NCBI GenBank assembly: GCA_009773415.1
Contig: WSNO01000003.1
Span: 1-64,000 of the forward strand
Origin: Nitrospirota bacterium
GTDB lineage: Bacteria > Nitrospirota > Thermodesulfovibrionia > Thermodesulfovibrionales > Dissulfurispiraceae
Reading direction: 5' to 3'
DNA length: 64,000 bases
The notes under the pieces: model-generated
Database searches by the model: none
Told to the model about the DNA's origin: nothing
Seen by the model: the letters and a program-made list of their open reading frames with translations, nothing else
Part shown: positions 26,080-36,826 of the stretch, piece by piece
Layout: every line of letters begins with the position of its first letter
How positions within the stretch are numbered: the stretch's first letter is position 1
Translations under genes and position numbers: made by a program

Positions 26080-26913
26080 ATGATGAGCCGCAGAGATTTT
26101 TTCAGGAAATTCATGTTGCCGGGCGCTGCCTGTCTGGTTGGAGGCTATTCATTTGCCATTGAGCGGACGGATGTGGAAGTCAACCGTTACCGAATCGCAT
26201 TGCCTCGCCTGCCGGCCGAGTTCGAGGGATTTACGATTGTCCATCTTACGGATTTGCATTATGGCCCCTTTGCGGGACAGGCCTTTTTTGAGAAGATCGT
26301 GGAGCGCGTCAACAGATTGAGCAAAGACATTGTTGTCTGCACGGGCGATTATGTTCTCAACAGGAACACGACGAAGGAGGTCGATGCCGTATGGCCGATT
26401 CTTGTGCAATTGCAAGCGCCTTCAGGAGTCTATTCAGTCCTTGGCAATCATGATCACTGGGCTGATGCTGGCCGCTCGCTTTTCTGGCTCGAAAAAAGCG
26501 GACAGTCACTCCGCCACACGGTGCTTCCCGTGGAGCGCAACGGGAAACGCATATGGCTTGCAGGGGCTGGAGATTTGTGGGAAGACCATCATGCGCTTGA
26601 CCCGCTGCTCAGAAAAATTCCGATTGAAGACTGCAGAATTGTTCTGGCTCATAATCCGGACAGCGCCGACAGGCTTAAAGTCGAAACGTTTGATCTGATG
26701 TTGGCCGGACATACCCATGGTGGGCAGGTACGATTTCCTCTTCTGGGTGCTCCGTTCATGCCGGTAAGGAATAAGGACTATACCATGGGGTTGGTGCGGT
26801 CGCAAAAGGGAGCGCCGGTTTTTATCTCCCGGGGAGTCGGATCAACCATCCCGCTTCGCTTCAATTGCGCACCCGAGATAGCCATCATAGAACTCGCAAG
26901 AACTATAGATTAA
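26080..26913 (+). CDS. YkuE-like metallophosphoesterase with Tat-type leader
   Basis: 277 residues. The N-terminus SRRDFFRKFMLPGAACLVGG has the twin-arginine pattern, so export is likely. The calcineurin-type metal motifs are all present in order: DLHYG, GDYV, GNHDHW, HNPD and GHTHGGQ. Similar proteins act on periplasmic or membrane phosphodiesters such as UDP-sugar lipids; no substrate can be assigned. Two ATG codons stand in tandem at the start; either is possible. Confidence 0.9.
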   Translation: MMSRRDFFRKFMLPGAACLVGGYSFAIERTDVEVNRYRIALPRLPAEFEGFTIVHLTDLHYGPFAGQAFFEKIVERVNRLSKDIVVCTGDYVLNRNTTKEVDAVWPILVQLQAPSGVYSVLGNHDHWADAGRSLFWLEKSGQSLRHTVLPVERNGKRIWLAGAGDLWEDHHALDPLLRKIPIEDCRIVLAHNPDSADRLKVETFDLMLAGHTHGGQVRFPLLGAPFMPVRNKDYTMGLVRSQKGAPVFISRGVGSTIPLRFNCAPEIAIIELARTID

Positions 26914-26931
26914 AGAGTTAAAGCTGGGCAG

Positions 26932-27126
26932 CTACCTTCCGAACCACCAGAAGCGTTTTGCGCGCCATTCCGGGTCATCGTCATCGGGGCCCTTCGTATC
27001 ATTATCCGTGTTTCCAGGGACATCGTTCTTCCGGGAGCGATTGTTTGTCAACAGCAGATACAGCAGACCGGCGAGTATGGTAAAACCAAGAAAAAGAACC
27101 AGTTGTAGCCACATTGAATCCGACAT
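26932..27126 (-). CDS. small single-span membrane protein
   Basis: 64 residues: one hydrophobic segment (LQLVLFLGFTILAGLLYLLL), then a polar, acidic tail (NDTKGPDDDDPEWRAKRFWWFGR). The start is the ATG at 27126 with GGAG 8 nt upstream; the earlier ATG at 27132 is too close to the site. Convergent with the metallophosphoesterase. Function unknown. Confidence 0.55.
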   Translation of the reverse strand: MSDSMWLQLVLFLGFTILAGLLYLLLTNNRSRKNDVPGNTDNDTKGPDDDDPEWRAKRFWWFGR

Positions 27127-27269
27127 GCTCATATCTCCTCGCTTTGCACCGCAGGGGGTCTTTGATTAAATGCTAGCAGAAAAACCGAAAAGAACAAAAT
27201 TCAGCAGGAGATTCGAACGACCGGTTAAGTAAATGTAGCAGACCGATTGACGGCATCCTGAAGAAGTAG

Positions 27270-27917
27270 TTATTGTTCGAGTACTGCAACCCCTTCCGGA
27301 GCTTTGAATATGAACAAGGCGTTCCTGATGTTGGTGTTTGTTTTGACGCTGTTCAGGGCAATATCGATGCGATTACCAAGTTTGTCGGTGACGCTCAGCG
27401 ACTTTATCGGGAAACCCTCATCATTTGTGGCAAGCTCAACCTGCGTCACATTGCCCATTGGCGTCTTCGGGGTAAGGATCAGTTTTTCATCCTTCATAGC
27501 AACAAAAAACTCCTGGTCGATGTTGCCGAGGCCGCTCAACAGAGCAATCGGCGCCTGACCATAGGTCGCATGGTTAAATGGCGCCTTGAATGCCTGTTTC
27601 TGCAGTGGCTGATAAATGATGATTTCCCTGCCGGTGATGTACACAATCTGCGGCTTTTCCCCTTTGTATTCCCAGCGCATCTTCTTTGCCTTGATGAAGA
27701 ATTGCCCCTTATAGATTTCGGTCTTCTTCAGATCTTTTATGGTGCTTTTCTGGACAAAGGAGCCGTTGATGTCCTGAATTCCTTTATAGGCCTTGTGGAT
27801 GGCAGCAACTTTTTTGTCTGCCTCGTTGTCCGCATTAGCCGCCTGACAACAGCGGGGGAGAAATGCTCCTCCCAGTATGACTATGCTGCACACAATCACG
27901 CTCAATAGCATTTTCAT
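27270..27917 (-). CDS. lolA: outer-membrane lipoprotein carrier LolA
   Basis: Periplasmic chaperone that moves lipoproteins from LolCDE to the outer membrane. 215 residues from the ATG at 27917, which has GGAG 8 nt upstream; longer readings run into the intergenic space. Signal peptide MLLSVIVCSIVILGGAFLPRC, then IHKAYKGIQDINGSFVQKS, KAKKMRWEYKGEKPQIVYITG and FVAMKDEKLILTPKTPMGNVTQVEL, the LolA sheet pattern. It follows ftsK by 55 bp on the same strand, a common arrangement. Confidence 0.9.
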   Translation of the reverse strand: MKMLLSVIVCSIVILGGAFLPRCCQAANADNEADKKVAAIHKAYKGIQDINGSFVQKSTIKDLKKTEIYKGQFFIKAKKMRWEYKGEKPQIVYITGREIIIYQPLQKQAFKAPFNHATYGQAPIALLSGLGNIDQEFFVAMKDEKLILTPKTPMGNVTQVELATNDEGFPIKSLSVTDKLGNRIDIALNSVKTNTNIRNALFIFKAPEGVAVLEQ

Positions 27918-27972
27918 CTGCATCTCCTTGAATATGCCTCTTTTTATGTGCACCGATGTACGCACCTGCCGG

Positions 27973-30063
27973 TCAGCGCCTGCCGAGAAAATCACGCGGC
28001 TTGCCGGCACCTTTGGGCGGGCCGACGAGGCCGTCTTCCTCAAGTTGCTCCATGAGCAGGGCTGCCCGGTTATATCCTATCTTGAAACGTCGCTGGATGG
28101 AAGAGATCGAAACCTCTCCGGCAGATTCCGCGAACTCCATCACCCGCTGAAACAGGTCATCGCGGTCACCTCCGGCCGCGTCTTCACGCATGCGCTCTTC
28201 AATGACAGCCATCGTTTCAAATGAACTGTAATCAGGCTTGCCCTGATTCTTGATGAAGTCGGTTATCTTCCGGATTTCGCCTTCGCTCACGAATGCTCCG
28301 TGAATGCGGATCAGACGAACGCCGGGCACCATGAAGAGCATGTCGCCCATCCCGAGCAACTGTTCAGCTCCCTGGCTGTCGAGAATGGTCCGAGAGTCGA
28401 TTCTCGTGGTGACCTGAAAAGAAATCCGGGCCGGAAAGTTCGCCTTGATAAGGCCGGTGATAACATCGACCGACGGGCGCTGTGTAGCAAGGATGAGATG
28501 AATGCCGCATGCACGCGCCATCTGTGCCAGGCGGGCTATCGCCGTTTCAACGTCGGCAGGAGCCGTAAACATGAGATCGGCAAGTTCATCAATGAATACA
28601 ACGATATATGGGAGCCTCTCCTCGGGGGATACCTGCCGGTTGAAGGTGTCGATATTTCGCGCGCCTTTTTCGGCAAGAATGCGGTACCTCCGTTCCATCT
28701 CGAAAACCATCTTTTTGAGTGCATCGGATGCTCCTTTTGGGTCTGTGATGACAGGCGAGATAAGATGCGGAATGTCGCCGTACCCCGAAAGTTCGAGAAG
28801 TTTCGGGTCTATCATCAGCATTTTCACCTGCTGGGGCGACGCCTTATAGAGCAAACTTGCAATCATTGTATTGACCGAGACGCTTTTCCCCGAACCGGTT
28901 GCCCCGGCTACGAGCAGATGAGGCATTCTGGCCAGGTCGGTTACAACCGGATTGCCGAAGATATCTTTTCCGAGGGCCAGTGTCAGCAGGGATGGACTCT
29001 TCTGAAATTGTTCTGAAGCAAGTATGTCTCTCAGCGCCACGGTTGCCCGTTCACGATTAGGCACTTCTATTCCAATGGTTGCCTTGCCGGGTATAGGATA
29101 CACACGAATGCTCGGCGCTCGCAGCGAAAGGGCCAGGTCATCCGAAAGAGAGACGATGCGATTAATTTTGACACCCGGCGCCGGTTCAAACTCGAACATG
29201 GTGACAATCGGACCAGGATGCGCCTGACGGATCTTTCCGTTGACGCCAAAGTCGACCAGCTTTTTTTCAAGACTGTTGCCGGAGGCGGTCATTTCTTCCC
29301 GGGACGGCCCTGAAACCGTATCAGCAGGCATCAGAAAATCAAGCCTCGGCAGTTCATAGTCGCCAAGGTCAGCAGCAGGCAGAGGTGGAAGGGTCGGTTG
29401 TTCCGGTGGCTTCCGTTCACGCGACTTGCGCAGTGGGGGAAAGAGAGGCTCCGGACGAAGCTGCTCTTCATCGTCGTGCATGTCAAAGGGCAGTCCTCCT
29501 TCATAAGCCGTTTTTGCAGGCGTGGATGGAGGCTTCAGTTCACGCCTTCTGAATAGTCGCTCAAACGGTGAAATCGGGCTTGCAAGGACAATCCCTATCA
29601 GCATGACGGCAAACGTAAGAAGATATGCTCCCACCGGGGAAATAAGACGTTCTAACGGCCTGATAATAAGCGTACCGGCAGCTCCTCCGGCATGCGCGAT
29701 CGGAAGTGCAATGCGCTCTCCGATAAGTTCAAGAAGGAAGGCAAGGGCAAGAAGAAAAACGAGCGCACCCGCGATGTGGATGCGATGGCGCTGCTTGCCG
29801 AGAACTCTTCGCACCCCGTAGCCGACCAGCACAATGGGGATTGCAAAACTCGCCGCGCCGATCAGTGAGTATAAAATATCGGCGATGTAAGCTCCGGCAA
29901 GACCTCCATAGTTTGATGGCGCAGTCTTCGTATACGTAAAAAGAGACGGGTCCCACTGGTTATACGAGAGCAGGCAGACAGACAGATATATGCCCAACAG
30001 GATTGCAAGAATCCCGAGCACTTCCATGGTGCGGCTGCGGGTCTGTGGTGTCTGGCTATCCAT
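27973..30063 (-). CDS. ftsK: DNA translocase FtsK/SpoIIIE
   Basis: Septal DNA pump that segregates chromosome termini. 696 residues: four N-terminal membrane helices (to about 165), a short linker, a RecA-like motor with Walker A GATGSGKSVSVN and Walker B IVVFIDELADL, LATQRPSVDVITG, and a C-terminal winged-helix gamma domain (SSIQRRFKIGYNRAALLMEQLEEDGLVG). The linker is short compared with E. coli FtsK and like SpoIIIE. It is 3 bp from uppP. Confidence 0.96.
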   Translation of the reverse strand: MDSQTPQTRSRTMEVLGILAILLGIYLSVCLLSYNQWDPSLFTYTKTAPSNYGGLAGAYIADILYSLIGAASFAIPIVLVGYGVRRVLGKQRHRIHIAGALVFLLALAFLLELIGERIALPIAHAGGAAGTLIIRPLERLISPVGAYLLTFAVMLIGIVLASPISPFERLFRRRELKPPSTPAKTAYEGGLPFDMHDDEEQLRPEPLFPPLRKSRERKPPEQPTLPPLPAADLGDYELPRLDFLMPADTVSGPSREEMTASGNSLEKKLVDFGVNGKIRQAHPGPIVTMFEFEPAPGVKINRIVSLSDDLALSLRAPSIRVYPIPGKATIGIEVPNRERATVALRDILASEQFQKSPSLLTLALGKDIFGNPVVTDLARMPHLLVAGATGSGKSVSVNTMIASLLYKASPQQVKMLMIDPKLLELSGYGDIPHLISPVITDPKGASDALKKMVFEMERRYRILAEKGARNIDTFNRQVSPEERLPYIVVFIDELADLMFTAPADVETAIARLAQMARACGIHLILATQRPSVDVITGLIKANFPARISFQVTTRIDSRTILDSQGAEQLLGMGDMLFMVPGVRLIRIHGAFVSEGEIRKITDFIKNQGKPDYSSFETMAVIEERMREDAAGGDRDDLFQRVMEFAESAGEVSISSIQRRFKIGYNRAALLMEQLEEDGLVGPPKGAGKPRDFLGRR

Positions 30064-30066
30064 AAC

Positions 30067-30843
30067 CTATATGCGGATGAAATACAGCATTAGTATACCG
30101 CCGGCCAGGACAAAACGGTAGTAGGCAAAAGCGTTCAATGGATATTTTTTCAGGTACGCCATCAAAAACTTTATGGCGAAGATGCCAGAAATGAAGGCAG
30201 CAATAAACCCCGCGGCAAAGAGGTCAAGCTGATAGTCCCCAGGCGTTTTATAGATTTTTTTGCATTCCAGAAGCGTAGCTCCGGCGATTATGGGAGTTGA
30301 GAGCAGAAATGAAAAGCGCGCAGCGGTTTCACGCTTCAGGTTGCTGAAGAGTCCCGCGGTAATGGTAATGCCTGAGCGGGACGTGCCCGGAATGAGAGCA
30401 ATAGCCTGGGCGCAGCCGATAATCATTGCGTTCAGAAAAGTGACGTTCCGCTTCGCCTGTTTCCCCGTTCGCTCTGCAACAAGCATCAGCGCTCCAAAGA
30501 TGACAAGTGAGGCGGCAATAATAAGCGGATGCCTGAGCGTATGCTCGATAACGTCATGAAACAGGATTCCCGCAACACCGGCGGGTATGATTGCCGCAAA
30601 AATGGTGAACAGCATTTTGCGATCATGCGACAGCATGTCCATCCAGTCTCGGTAAAAACAGACGAGCAATGCAAGAAGCGTTCCTCCATGCACGGCAACA
30701 TTGAACGTAAGTGTATCGACCTGCCCGGACCAGCCGAACAGCCACGGCATCAGGATGAGATGAGCAGTGCTGCTGATCGGGAAAAACTCGGTTATTCCCT
30801 GAAGCAGGCCAAGAATTATGGCCTGGACCAATTCGTTTGACAT
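30067..30843 (-). CDS. uppP: undecaprenyl-diphosphatase (BacA/UppP)
   Basis: Recycles undecaprenyl pyrophosphate to the monophosphate lipid carrier for cell-wall synthesis. 258 residues, multi-span. Signatures: GLLQGITEFFPISSTAHLIL (about 13-32) and ALIPGTSRSGITITAGL (about 155). AAGGAG 7 nt before the ATG. Stands between ftsK and rnj on the same strand. Confidence 0.96.
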   Translation of the reverse strand: MSNELVQAIILGLLQGITEFFPISSTAHLILMPWLFGWSGQVDTLTFNVAVHGGTLLALLVCFYRDWMDMLSHDRKMLFTIFAAIIPAGVAGILFHDVIEHTLRHPLIIAASLVIFGALMLVAERTGKQAKRNVTFLNAMIIGCAQAIALIPGTSRSGITITAGLFSNLKRETAARFSFLLSTPIIAGATLLECKKIYKTPGDYQLDLFAAGFIAAFISGIFAIKFLMAYLKKYPLNAFAYYRFVLAGGILMLYFIRI

Positions 30844-30942
30844 GAAAATCTCCTTTTACGCTTGGTAGGAAGAGAGAAAGATCGGAAGACCGGAAGGCGA
30901 CTGCCGCAGCTTTACTCTTCCGCTCTTAGGCCCTTCCGCACG

Positions 30943-32640
30943 TTACACCTCAAGAATTATCGGCATAATCATCGGATAGCGGTCCATCGTATCGCGCAGA
31001 TACTTCTTTAGCCGGGAGCGGAGTTTTGCCTGCAACAGGCTGACATCGGCAATGACATCTTCCTCCACAGTCATGATGGTCTGCGTCATGAGGTCACGTA
31101 CTTCGTTGATAATATCCTGGGAGACATCTTCGAAGACAAAGCCGCGCGATATTATTTCAGGGCCAATGATCACCTGCCGCGTCTTCTTTTCGATCCCGAC
31201 CAGCACGATTACAATGCCGTCGTGTCCCAACCGGCGGCGATCGCGCAGTACGATGTCTTCAACGCTCGGCGCGCCTTTGCCATCGATGAATATCCGCCCG
31301 GCGTGCACCTTGCCCGCCATGGTGGGACCGCTTTCAGACAGTTCAAGCACGGAACCATTGCCAAGGATGAAAATGTTTTCTTTCAGGATGGCCGATTTCT
31401 CGGCAAGACGCGCGTGAAAGCTGAGGTGTCGGTACTCGCCGTGAATCGGCACAAAGTACCGCGGACGGACAATGTTCATCATCAGCTTCAGTTCCTCTTT
31501 GGAAGCATGACCGGAGACATGGATTTCAGAGGTCTTTTCGTATTTGACGTCGGCCCCTCGCATCATCAGGTGGTTAATAATCCGCCCGATTGAGCGCTCA
31601 TTGCCCGGAATCATCTTCGCGGAGAGGATAACGGTGTCGCCTTCCCGGATGGTGATGTGTTTGTGCTCGTCGGTCGCAATACGCGAGAGCACGCTCATCG
31701 GTTCTCCCTGACTGCCTGTTGTGAGAATAACCACTTCATTGTCAGGCATGTCCTTCAGCCGATCGATAGTCAGCCAGGTTTTTTCCGGAATTTTCAGGTA
31801 GCCGAGTTCAAGCGCAATCTGTGCGTTTGAAAGCATGCTTCGGCCGCACATGAACACCTTGCGGCCGAACTGCACGGCAACATCAATTGCCTGCTGGATG
31901 CGATGGATGTTCGATGCAAAGGTTGCGATAATAATGCGGCCATGTTTTTTGGCTAAAATATCCTCAAATGCCCGGCGGACTTCCTTTTCAGAAAAAGTAA
32001 AACCGCCTTTTCCCGCATTGGTGCTGTCCGACAGCATGAGCAGGGTGCCTTCTTCTCCATAGCGGGAGAAGGTATGAAAATCCATGAGTTCACCATCAAC
32101 CGGTGTGGGATCGAGCTTGAAATCTCCGGTGTGGATAATGCTGCCGAGCGGGGTTTTGATGCCGAGAGCAACCCCGTCGACAATGCTGTGCGTAACGCGG
32201 ATAAACTCGACGGTGATCGCACCGATCGTTATAACATCCCGCGGCTGAACGGGGATGAGGACGGCTTCCTCGTCAAACTCATACTCGCGGAGTTTCTGCT
32301 GCACCAGAGCAAGAGTCAGGGGAGTGCCGTATACCGGAACGGGCAGTGCCCTCAGAACGAACGGCAGTGCGCCGGTGTGGTCTTCATGCCCGTGGGTAAG
32401 AATAATGGCGCGAAGCCTGTCCCTGTTTTCCAGAAGATACGTTATGTCAGGAATGACAAAGTCGACGCCGAGCATGTCTTCCTCAGGAAACATCAGACCT
32501 GCATCCACGACGATCATGTCCTGTCCGTACTCAAAGACCGTCATATTCAGACCGATCTCTTCTACTCCTCCGAGAGGAATCACGGAGAGGCGAGCCGGGC
32601 TTTCCGGATAAGCGGAACGGATGGCTTCTGCCTGATTCAT
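30943..32640 (-). CDS. rnj: ribonuclease J (metallo-beta-lactamase/beta-CASP nuclease)
   Basis: 565 residues. The dinuclear zinc site HGHEDH is at residues 83-88 with LTHGHEDHTGALPFVL around it. Other motifs: GDFKLDPTPVD, LSDSTNAGKGG, the beta-CASP NIHRIQQAIDVAVQFGRKV, and the late VSGHASKEELKLMMN and PIHGEYRHL. Acts as 5'-3' exonuclease and endonuclease in mRNA and rRNA turnover. RNase J in a diderm with LolA and TolC is seen in several deep anaerobic lineages. Confidence 0.96.
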   Translation of the reverse strand: MNQAEAIRSAYPESPARLSVIPLGGVEEIGLNMTVFEYGQDMIVVDAGLMFPEEDMLGVDFVIPDITYLLENRDRLRAIILTHGHEDHTGALPFVLRALPVPVYGTPLTLALVQQKLREYEFDEEAVLIPVQPRDVITIGAITVEFIRVTHSIVDGVALGIKTPLGSIIHTGDFKLDPTPVDGELMDFHTFSRYGEEGTLLMLSDSTNAGKGGFTFSEKEVRRAFEDILAKKHGRIIIATFASNIHRIQQAIDVAVQFGRKVFMCGRSMLSNAQIALELGYLKIPEKTWLTIDRLKDMPDNEVVILTTGSQGEPMSVLSRIATDEHKHITIREGDTVILSAKMIPGNERSIGRIINHLMMRGADVKYEKTSEIHVSGHASKEELKLMMNIVRPRYFVPIHGEYRHLSFHARLAEKSAILKENIFILGNGSVLELSESGPTMAGKVHAGRIFIDGKGAPSVEDIVLRDRRRLGHDGIVIVLVGIEKKTRQVIIGPEIISRGFVFEDVSQDIINEVRDLMTQTIMTVEEDVIADVSLLQAKLRSRLKKYLRDTMDRYPMIMPIILEV

Positions 32641-32708
32641 GAAACTCGTTCAGTGTGGTTCATTGTGTTTGTCAATCAGCCCCGCTCCGGACGCTCTTTC
32701 ACGCTGCT

Positions 32709-35189
32709 TTAATCTCCTTCGTACAATGTTTTCTTTTTCAGTCTGAGTGAGTTGGTGACTACCGAAACTGAGCTGAATGACATGGCAGCCGAGGCTATCA
32801 TCGGATTCAGCAGAGGCCCTCCCCATATATACAATAGACCTGCAGCCAGCGGTATTCCCACTACATTATAAAAGAAAGCCCAGAAAAGATTCTGCCTTAT
32901 GGTGCGCATGGTCAGGCGGCTGAGGCGAATGGTGTCGGCGACAACCAGCAGACTGCCGTGCATGAGTGTGATGTCGGCAGCTTCGATTGCAATGTCGGTG
33001 CCGGTTCCGATAGCCATCCCGATGTCTGCCTCAGCCAGGGAGGGCGCATCATTAATTCCATCGCCGACCATAGCGACTATTTTTCCTTCTGACTTCAGTT
33101 GCCGGACGATAGCGACTTTCATGGCGGGGAGCACTTCAGAAAAGACGCGCTGAATGCCCACTGCAGCGGCAATCTCACCGGCGGCGCGGGCAGTGTCGCC
33201 GGTCACCATGATAACCTCGACACCGAGCTTTTGCAGACGGCTGACGGCAGCGGAAGAGTCGGGTTTTAACGCATCCGCGCAGAAAAATATACCGGCTGCC
33301 TGATTGTTGATTGCCATGCATACAGGACTGCCGGATGCCGGACCTGTTGCTATAATGCGCTCAAGGTCGGCAATGCCGCCGACGCCACGCTCCCGCAACA
33401 TCCGTATGGTGCCGAGCAGTACCGACAACACGTGCCGGTCATCTTCCGGTATAGACGGTACCGTCGCGATGACTCCGCCGCCCGCCACCGCCTCAAAGGT
33501 CAGGGCGTCAGCGATGGTGATCTGCTCAGACGCCGCCTTGCGCACAATCGCCTTGCCGAGCGGATGTTCCGAAAGCTTTTCCGCTGTCGCAGCGATGGAA
33601 AGAATCTGACTGAGGGTAAATCCGTTATTGCCTGAGACAGGCGACACGATCTCCATTGAAATGACCTCAGGCGTTCCCTGTGTTATGGTGCCGGTTTTGT
33701 CAAGCAATACGGTTGTAATACGGTGGCTCTGTTCCAGCGCTTCAGCATCCCGGATTAGAATGCCTTTTTCAGCGCCTCTTCCGGTCGCAACCATAATGGC
33801 AGTCGGTGTGGCGAGTCCGAGAGCGCAAGGGCAGGCAATAATCAGCACGGCAATGAAATTCATGAACGCAAGGGGCAATGCATTTTCTTTTGCAAAGATA
33901 AGCCACGCGACCAGTGTGCACAAGGCTATTATGAGTACGACAGGGACGAATATTCCGGCAATGGTATCGGCAAGTCGTTGTATCGGCGCTTTGCTGCCTT
34001 GTGCCTGCCGAACGAGGCTGATTATCTGAGAGAGAATGGTCTCCGCGCCGACTTTTGTCGTCCTGAAACGAAAGCCGCCCGAGGTATTTATGGTGCCGCC
34101 ATAGACTGCGTCGCCGGGTGATTTTTCGACAGGAATGCTCTCGCCGGTGAGCATTGATTCGTCAACCGTCGAGAAGCCGTCGACAATAAGCCCGTCAACC
34201 GGGATACGCTCTCCGGGGCGGACGACTACGACATCTCCTCTGACAACCTCGTCAAGATCAACGTCGCGTTCGACATCGCCGCGAATTACTCGCGCTGTTT
34301 TTGGCTGGAGGCCAATCAGTTTTTTTATCGCCTCTGACGTTTTTCCTTTTGCCCGATCCTCAAGCATTCTGCCGAGCAGGATGAGAGTGATAATCGTTGC
34401 GGACGTCTCGAAATAGACGTGCGGTTGAAGCCCCCGCGCCATGAAGAAGTGAGGCGCAATGGTCGCAAACACACTGTAAAAATAGGCGGCATTGGTGCCG
34501 ATGCTGATGAGCGTGTTCATGTTCGTCGAGCCATGACGAAGAGCAGCGAAGGCGGCGGTATGGAACCGCATGCCGGTCCAGAACTGTACCGGCGTTGCGA
34601 GCAGCAGCATGATGACGGAATACATCCTGCTTTCCGGCATTGCCATGCTCAGTATCATGAGCGGCGCCGTCAGCAGGGCGCTGACAATAAAGTGTTTTTT
34701 GATGGTGGCATATTCCTGCGCTTTGCGATCCGCCTCTTCATCGGTAAAGCCACGGCTGATTCGAAGCGCCGTGTATCCGGCATCTGCGACCGTCTTGCGG
34801 AAATCGCCGAATCCGGCAAGCGTCGGAATATACTCCACTGTTGCCTGTTCTGTCGCAAGGTTGACCTGAACGTTCAGAACGCCATGAATTTTTTTGAGAC
34901 TCTCATCGACAGCACCCACACAGGCAGCGCAGGTCATGCCCTGCACGGCAAAGGTCAACCGCGATGTCGCAACGCCGTATCCTTCGCCTTTGATAACATC
35001 TACCAGTTTTGTAAGCGGCAGCGCATCTTCAGCGCTGCCGAATTCGATAGAGGCCATCTCGGCAGGCAGATTGACCGAAGCATGCAGGACGCCGCCTGTT
35101 TTTTTCAGCGCACGTTCCAGAGCCGCCGAACATGCAGCACAGGTCATTCCGGTTATGGGAAGGTCGATTTTTTTTGGGACTTCTTTCAT
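32709..35189 (-). CDS. copA: copper-translocating P-type ATPase
   Basis: 826 residues from the ATG at 35189, preceded by GGAG; a longer in-frame reading begins at 35234. Two heavy-metal domains carry [15 protein letters not shown] and [16 protein letters not shown]1B-1 motifs are complete: [40 protein letters not shown] and [16 protein letters not shown]. The CPC signature with MxxSS near the C-terminus fits Cu(I) export. No copper regulator or chaperone is adjacent. Confidence 0.95.
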   Translation of the reverse strand: MKEVPKKIDLPITGMTCAACSAALERALKKTGGVLHASVNLPAEMASIEFGSAEDALPLTKLVDVIKGEGYGVATSRLTFAVQGMTCAACVGAVDESLKKIHGVLNVQVNLATEQATVEYIPTLAGFGDFRKTVADAGYTALRISRGFTDEEADRKAQEYATIKKHFIVSALLTAPLMILSMAMPESRMYSVIMLLLATPVQFWTGMRFHTAAFAALRHGSTNMNTLISIGTNAAYFYSVFATIAPHFFMARGLQPHVYFETSATIITLILLGRMLEDRAKGKTSEAIKKLIGLQPKTARVIRGDVERDVDLDEVVRGDVVVVRPGERIPVDGLIVDGFSTVDESMLTGESIPVEKSPGDAVYGGTINTSGGFRFRTTKVGAETILSQIISLVRQAQGSKAPIQRLADTIAGIFVPVVLIIALCTLVAWLIFAKENALPLAFMNFIAVLIIACPCALGLATPTAIMVATGRGAEKGILIRDAEALEQSHRITTVLLDKTGTITQGTPEVISMEIVSPVSGNNGFTLSQILSIAATAEKLSEHPLGKAIVRKAASEQITIADALTFEAVAGGGVIATVPSIPEDDRHVLSVLLGTIRMLRERGVGGIADLERIIATGPASGSPVCMAINNQAAGIFFCADALKPDSSAAVSRLQKLGVEVIMVTGDTARAAGEIAAAVGIQRVFSEVLPAMKVAIVRQLKSEGKIVAMVGDGINDAPSLAEADIGMAIGTGTDIAIEAADITLMHGSLLVVADTIRLSRLTMRTIRQNLFWAFFYNVVGIPLAAGLLYIWGGPLLNPMIASAAMSFSSVSVVTNSLRLKKKTLYEGD

Positions 35190-35291
35190 GCTGCTCCGCT
35201 TGCTGACAGTAATCCGCATTCCGGATGGACTCACGCATACAGCGCGTATGCGATAAGGAGACCCGTTCCGGCGTATTTTATGAGCTGAATC

Positions 35292-35870
35292 TTACTTAAA
35301 GTCTACTTTCGGCGCTTCCCGCTCCTGTTTCGGCACTTCATAGTAAGCGGCTTCCGGGATATTTGCTATCGAGGCAATCAGACTGCCCGGAAACTGGCGG
35401 CGGTAGGTGTTCAGCTCCTGCGCTGCTTCGTTATAACGTTTGCGCTCAACAGCAATGCGGTTTTCTGTTCCCTCAAGGCTGTCCTGCAGTTTCAGAAATG
35501 ATTCATTTGCTTTCAGTTGCGGATACGCTTCCCGGAGAAGCAATAGCCGGGAAAGCGTTCCTTCCAGTGCATTTGACGCCGCTATCTTGTCTTTCGGCGA
35601 CTGCGCCTGAAAGTATTGAGTTCGTGCCTGCGCGATATTCTCAAAAAGCTGCTTCTCGTGCGCGGCATATCCCTTGACTGTTTCGACCAGATTCGGAATG
35701 AGGTCGTAGCGTCGCTTCAGCTGGTTCTCCACCTGTGCCCACTGGGCCTTGACCTTCTCATCCATGTTAACCAACGAGTTGTACTGACCGACAAACCAGC
35801 CGCCGACCGCAATGACGATGACCACAAGTACGCCGACGACAACTAACGCAATCTTTGCTCCGTAGCTCAT
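35292..35870 (-). CDS. lemA: LemA-family protein
   Basis: 192 residues from the ATG at 35870, with a strong AAGGAGG before it. One N-terminal membrane segment (IALVVVGVLVVIVIAVGGWFV), then long antiparallel helices: YNSLVNMDEKVKAQWAQVENQLKRRYDLIPNLVETVKGYA and NESFLKLQDSLEGTENRIAVERKRYNEAAQELNTYRRQFPGSL. Function unknown. It lies downstream of a TPM-domain gene, its usual partner. Confidence 0.92.
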   Translation of the reverse strand: MSYGAKIALVVVGVLVVIVIAVGGWFVGQYNSLVNMDEKVKAQWAQVENQLKRRYDLIPNLVETVKGYAAHEKQLFENIAQARTQYFQAQSPKDKIAASNALEGTLSRLLLLREAYPQLKANESFLKLQDSLEGTENRIAVERKRYNEAAQELNTYRRQFPGSLIASIANIPEAAYYEVPKQEREAPKVDFK

Positions 35871-36006
35871 AAAACCTCCTTGAAAAAAACGAGAAGTCAA
35901 TATAATGAGCGGAGAGCCGATATGGAGAGAGTATTCTCCCTTCATCACCCTCGCTGTTTACAGGACATTGTAATCTTTCCCTTCCAACTTCGCCAACCCT
36001 GTCGTA

Positions 36007-36807
36007 TCACCAATCGCCGGATGCGCCGCCCCCGCCGAAGCTGCCGCCGCCCCCGCCGAAACTTCCTCCGCCGAAGCTGCCGCCGCCACCGCCGGCTCCC
36101 CCAGTGTACCAGCCGCCATAGTGATGGTCGTGAGAGTGGTGTCCGCGTGCAGAGCGAAACATCCTGCTCAGCACCATGAAGACCAGCACAACGCCGACGC
36201 CGAGCAGCAGGATTGTCGTCAGGTCGAGAGAATATGTTTCTGTATATTTCTTTTCTGGCGGCGGTCTGGTAATGGCAAGAGTCTCTCCCAGTTCGACTTG
36301 TCTGTCAGCCGCAATTCTCTCCGCAATGATAGTTGCAGCATTCAGCAAGCCGGTTGAGTAATCCCCGCTGCGAAAAAACGGTCTGAGCTGCTCACGGCCC
36401 AGAGTTCCGAGGAAACTGTCAGGCAGGATTCCTTCCAGTCCGTATCCGGTTTCAAAACGGTATTTTTTCTCGCTCAGTGCGATGGCCAGGAGCATGCCGT
36501 TGTCTTTTCCCCTTTTGCCCAGCTTCCAGCGCTCGGCTATCCTGATGGTAAACGGCTCTATGTCCTCGCCATCGAGGCTCGCAACGGTGAGGATCACGAA
36601 CTCTGCCCCGGTTTTCTTTTCAAGGGTTCGAAGAAACTCATTTAGTCGTGTCTTTGCTTCAGGATTGATGATCCCGGCAAGGTCGACAACCGGCTGCGAC
36701 GGCATTGAGGGCGGCTCCGGAGTCGCAGCATGAGCTCCTGAGATTTCAAGGCAGAGAGCGATAAGCGCGAACAGGATAAACAGTTTCGGCATCTGATAGG
36801 ATCTCAT
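36007..36807 (-). CDS. TPM-domain (YgcG-type) membrane protein with glycine-rich tail
   Basis: 266 residues from the ATG at 36807, chosen because the signal peptide (LFILFALIALCLEISGAHA) follows; an ATG at 36792 is also possible. The TPM domain begins at VVDLAGIINPEAKTRLNEFL and ends near IAADRQVEL. A single membrane helix (LLLGVGVVLVFMVLSRMF) is followed by a His/Gly-rich end (GGGGGSFGGGSFGG). Glycine-rich tails of this kind are normal in the family. It stands 136 bp upstream of lemA and 19 bp downstream of the 36827-37579 gene. Confidence 0.85.
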   Translation of the reverse strand: MRSYQMPKLFILFALIALCLEISGAHAATPEPPSMPSQPVVDLAGIINPEAKTRLNEFLRTLEKKTGAEFVILTVASLDGEDIEPFTIRIAERWKLGKRGKDNGMLLAIALSEKKYRFETGYGLEGILPDSFLGTLGREQLRPFFRSGDYSTGLLNAATIIAERIAADRQVELGETLAITRPPPEKKYTETYSLDLTTILLLGVGVVLVFMVLSRMFRSARGHHSHDHHYGGWYTGGAGGGGGSFGGGSFGGGGGSFGGGGASGDW

Positions 36808-36826
36808 GAGGCTGGCGCGCTGATCT

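Noticed and set aside
34419-35288. 289-codon plus-strand frame opposite copA
   Set aside because: Opposite the metal-binding domains of copA; Arg/His-rich composition without any domain.
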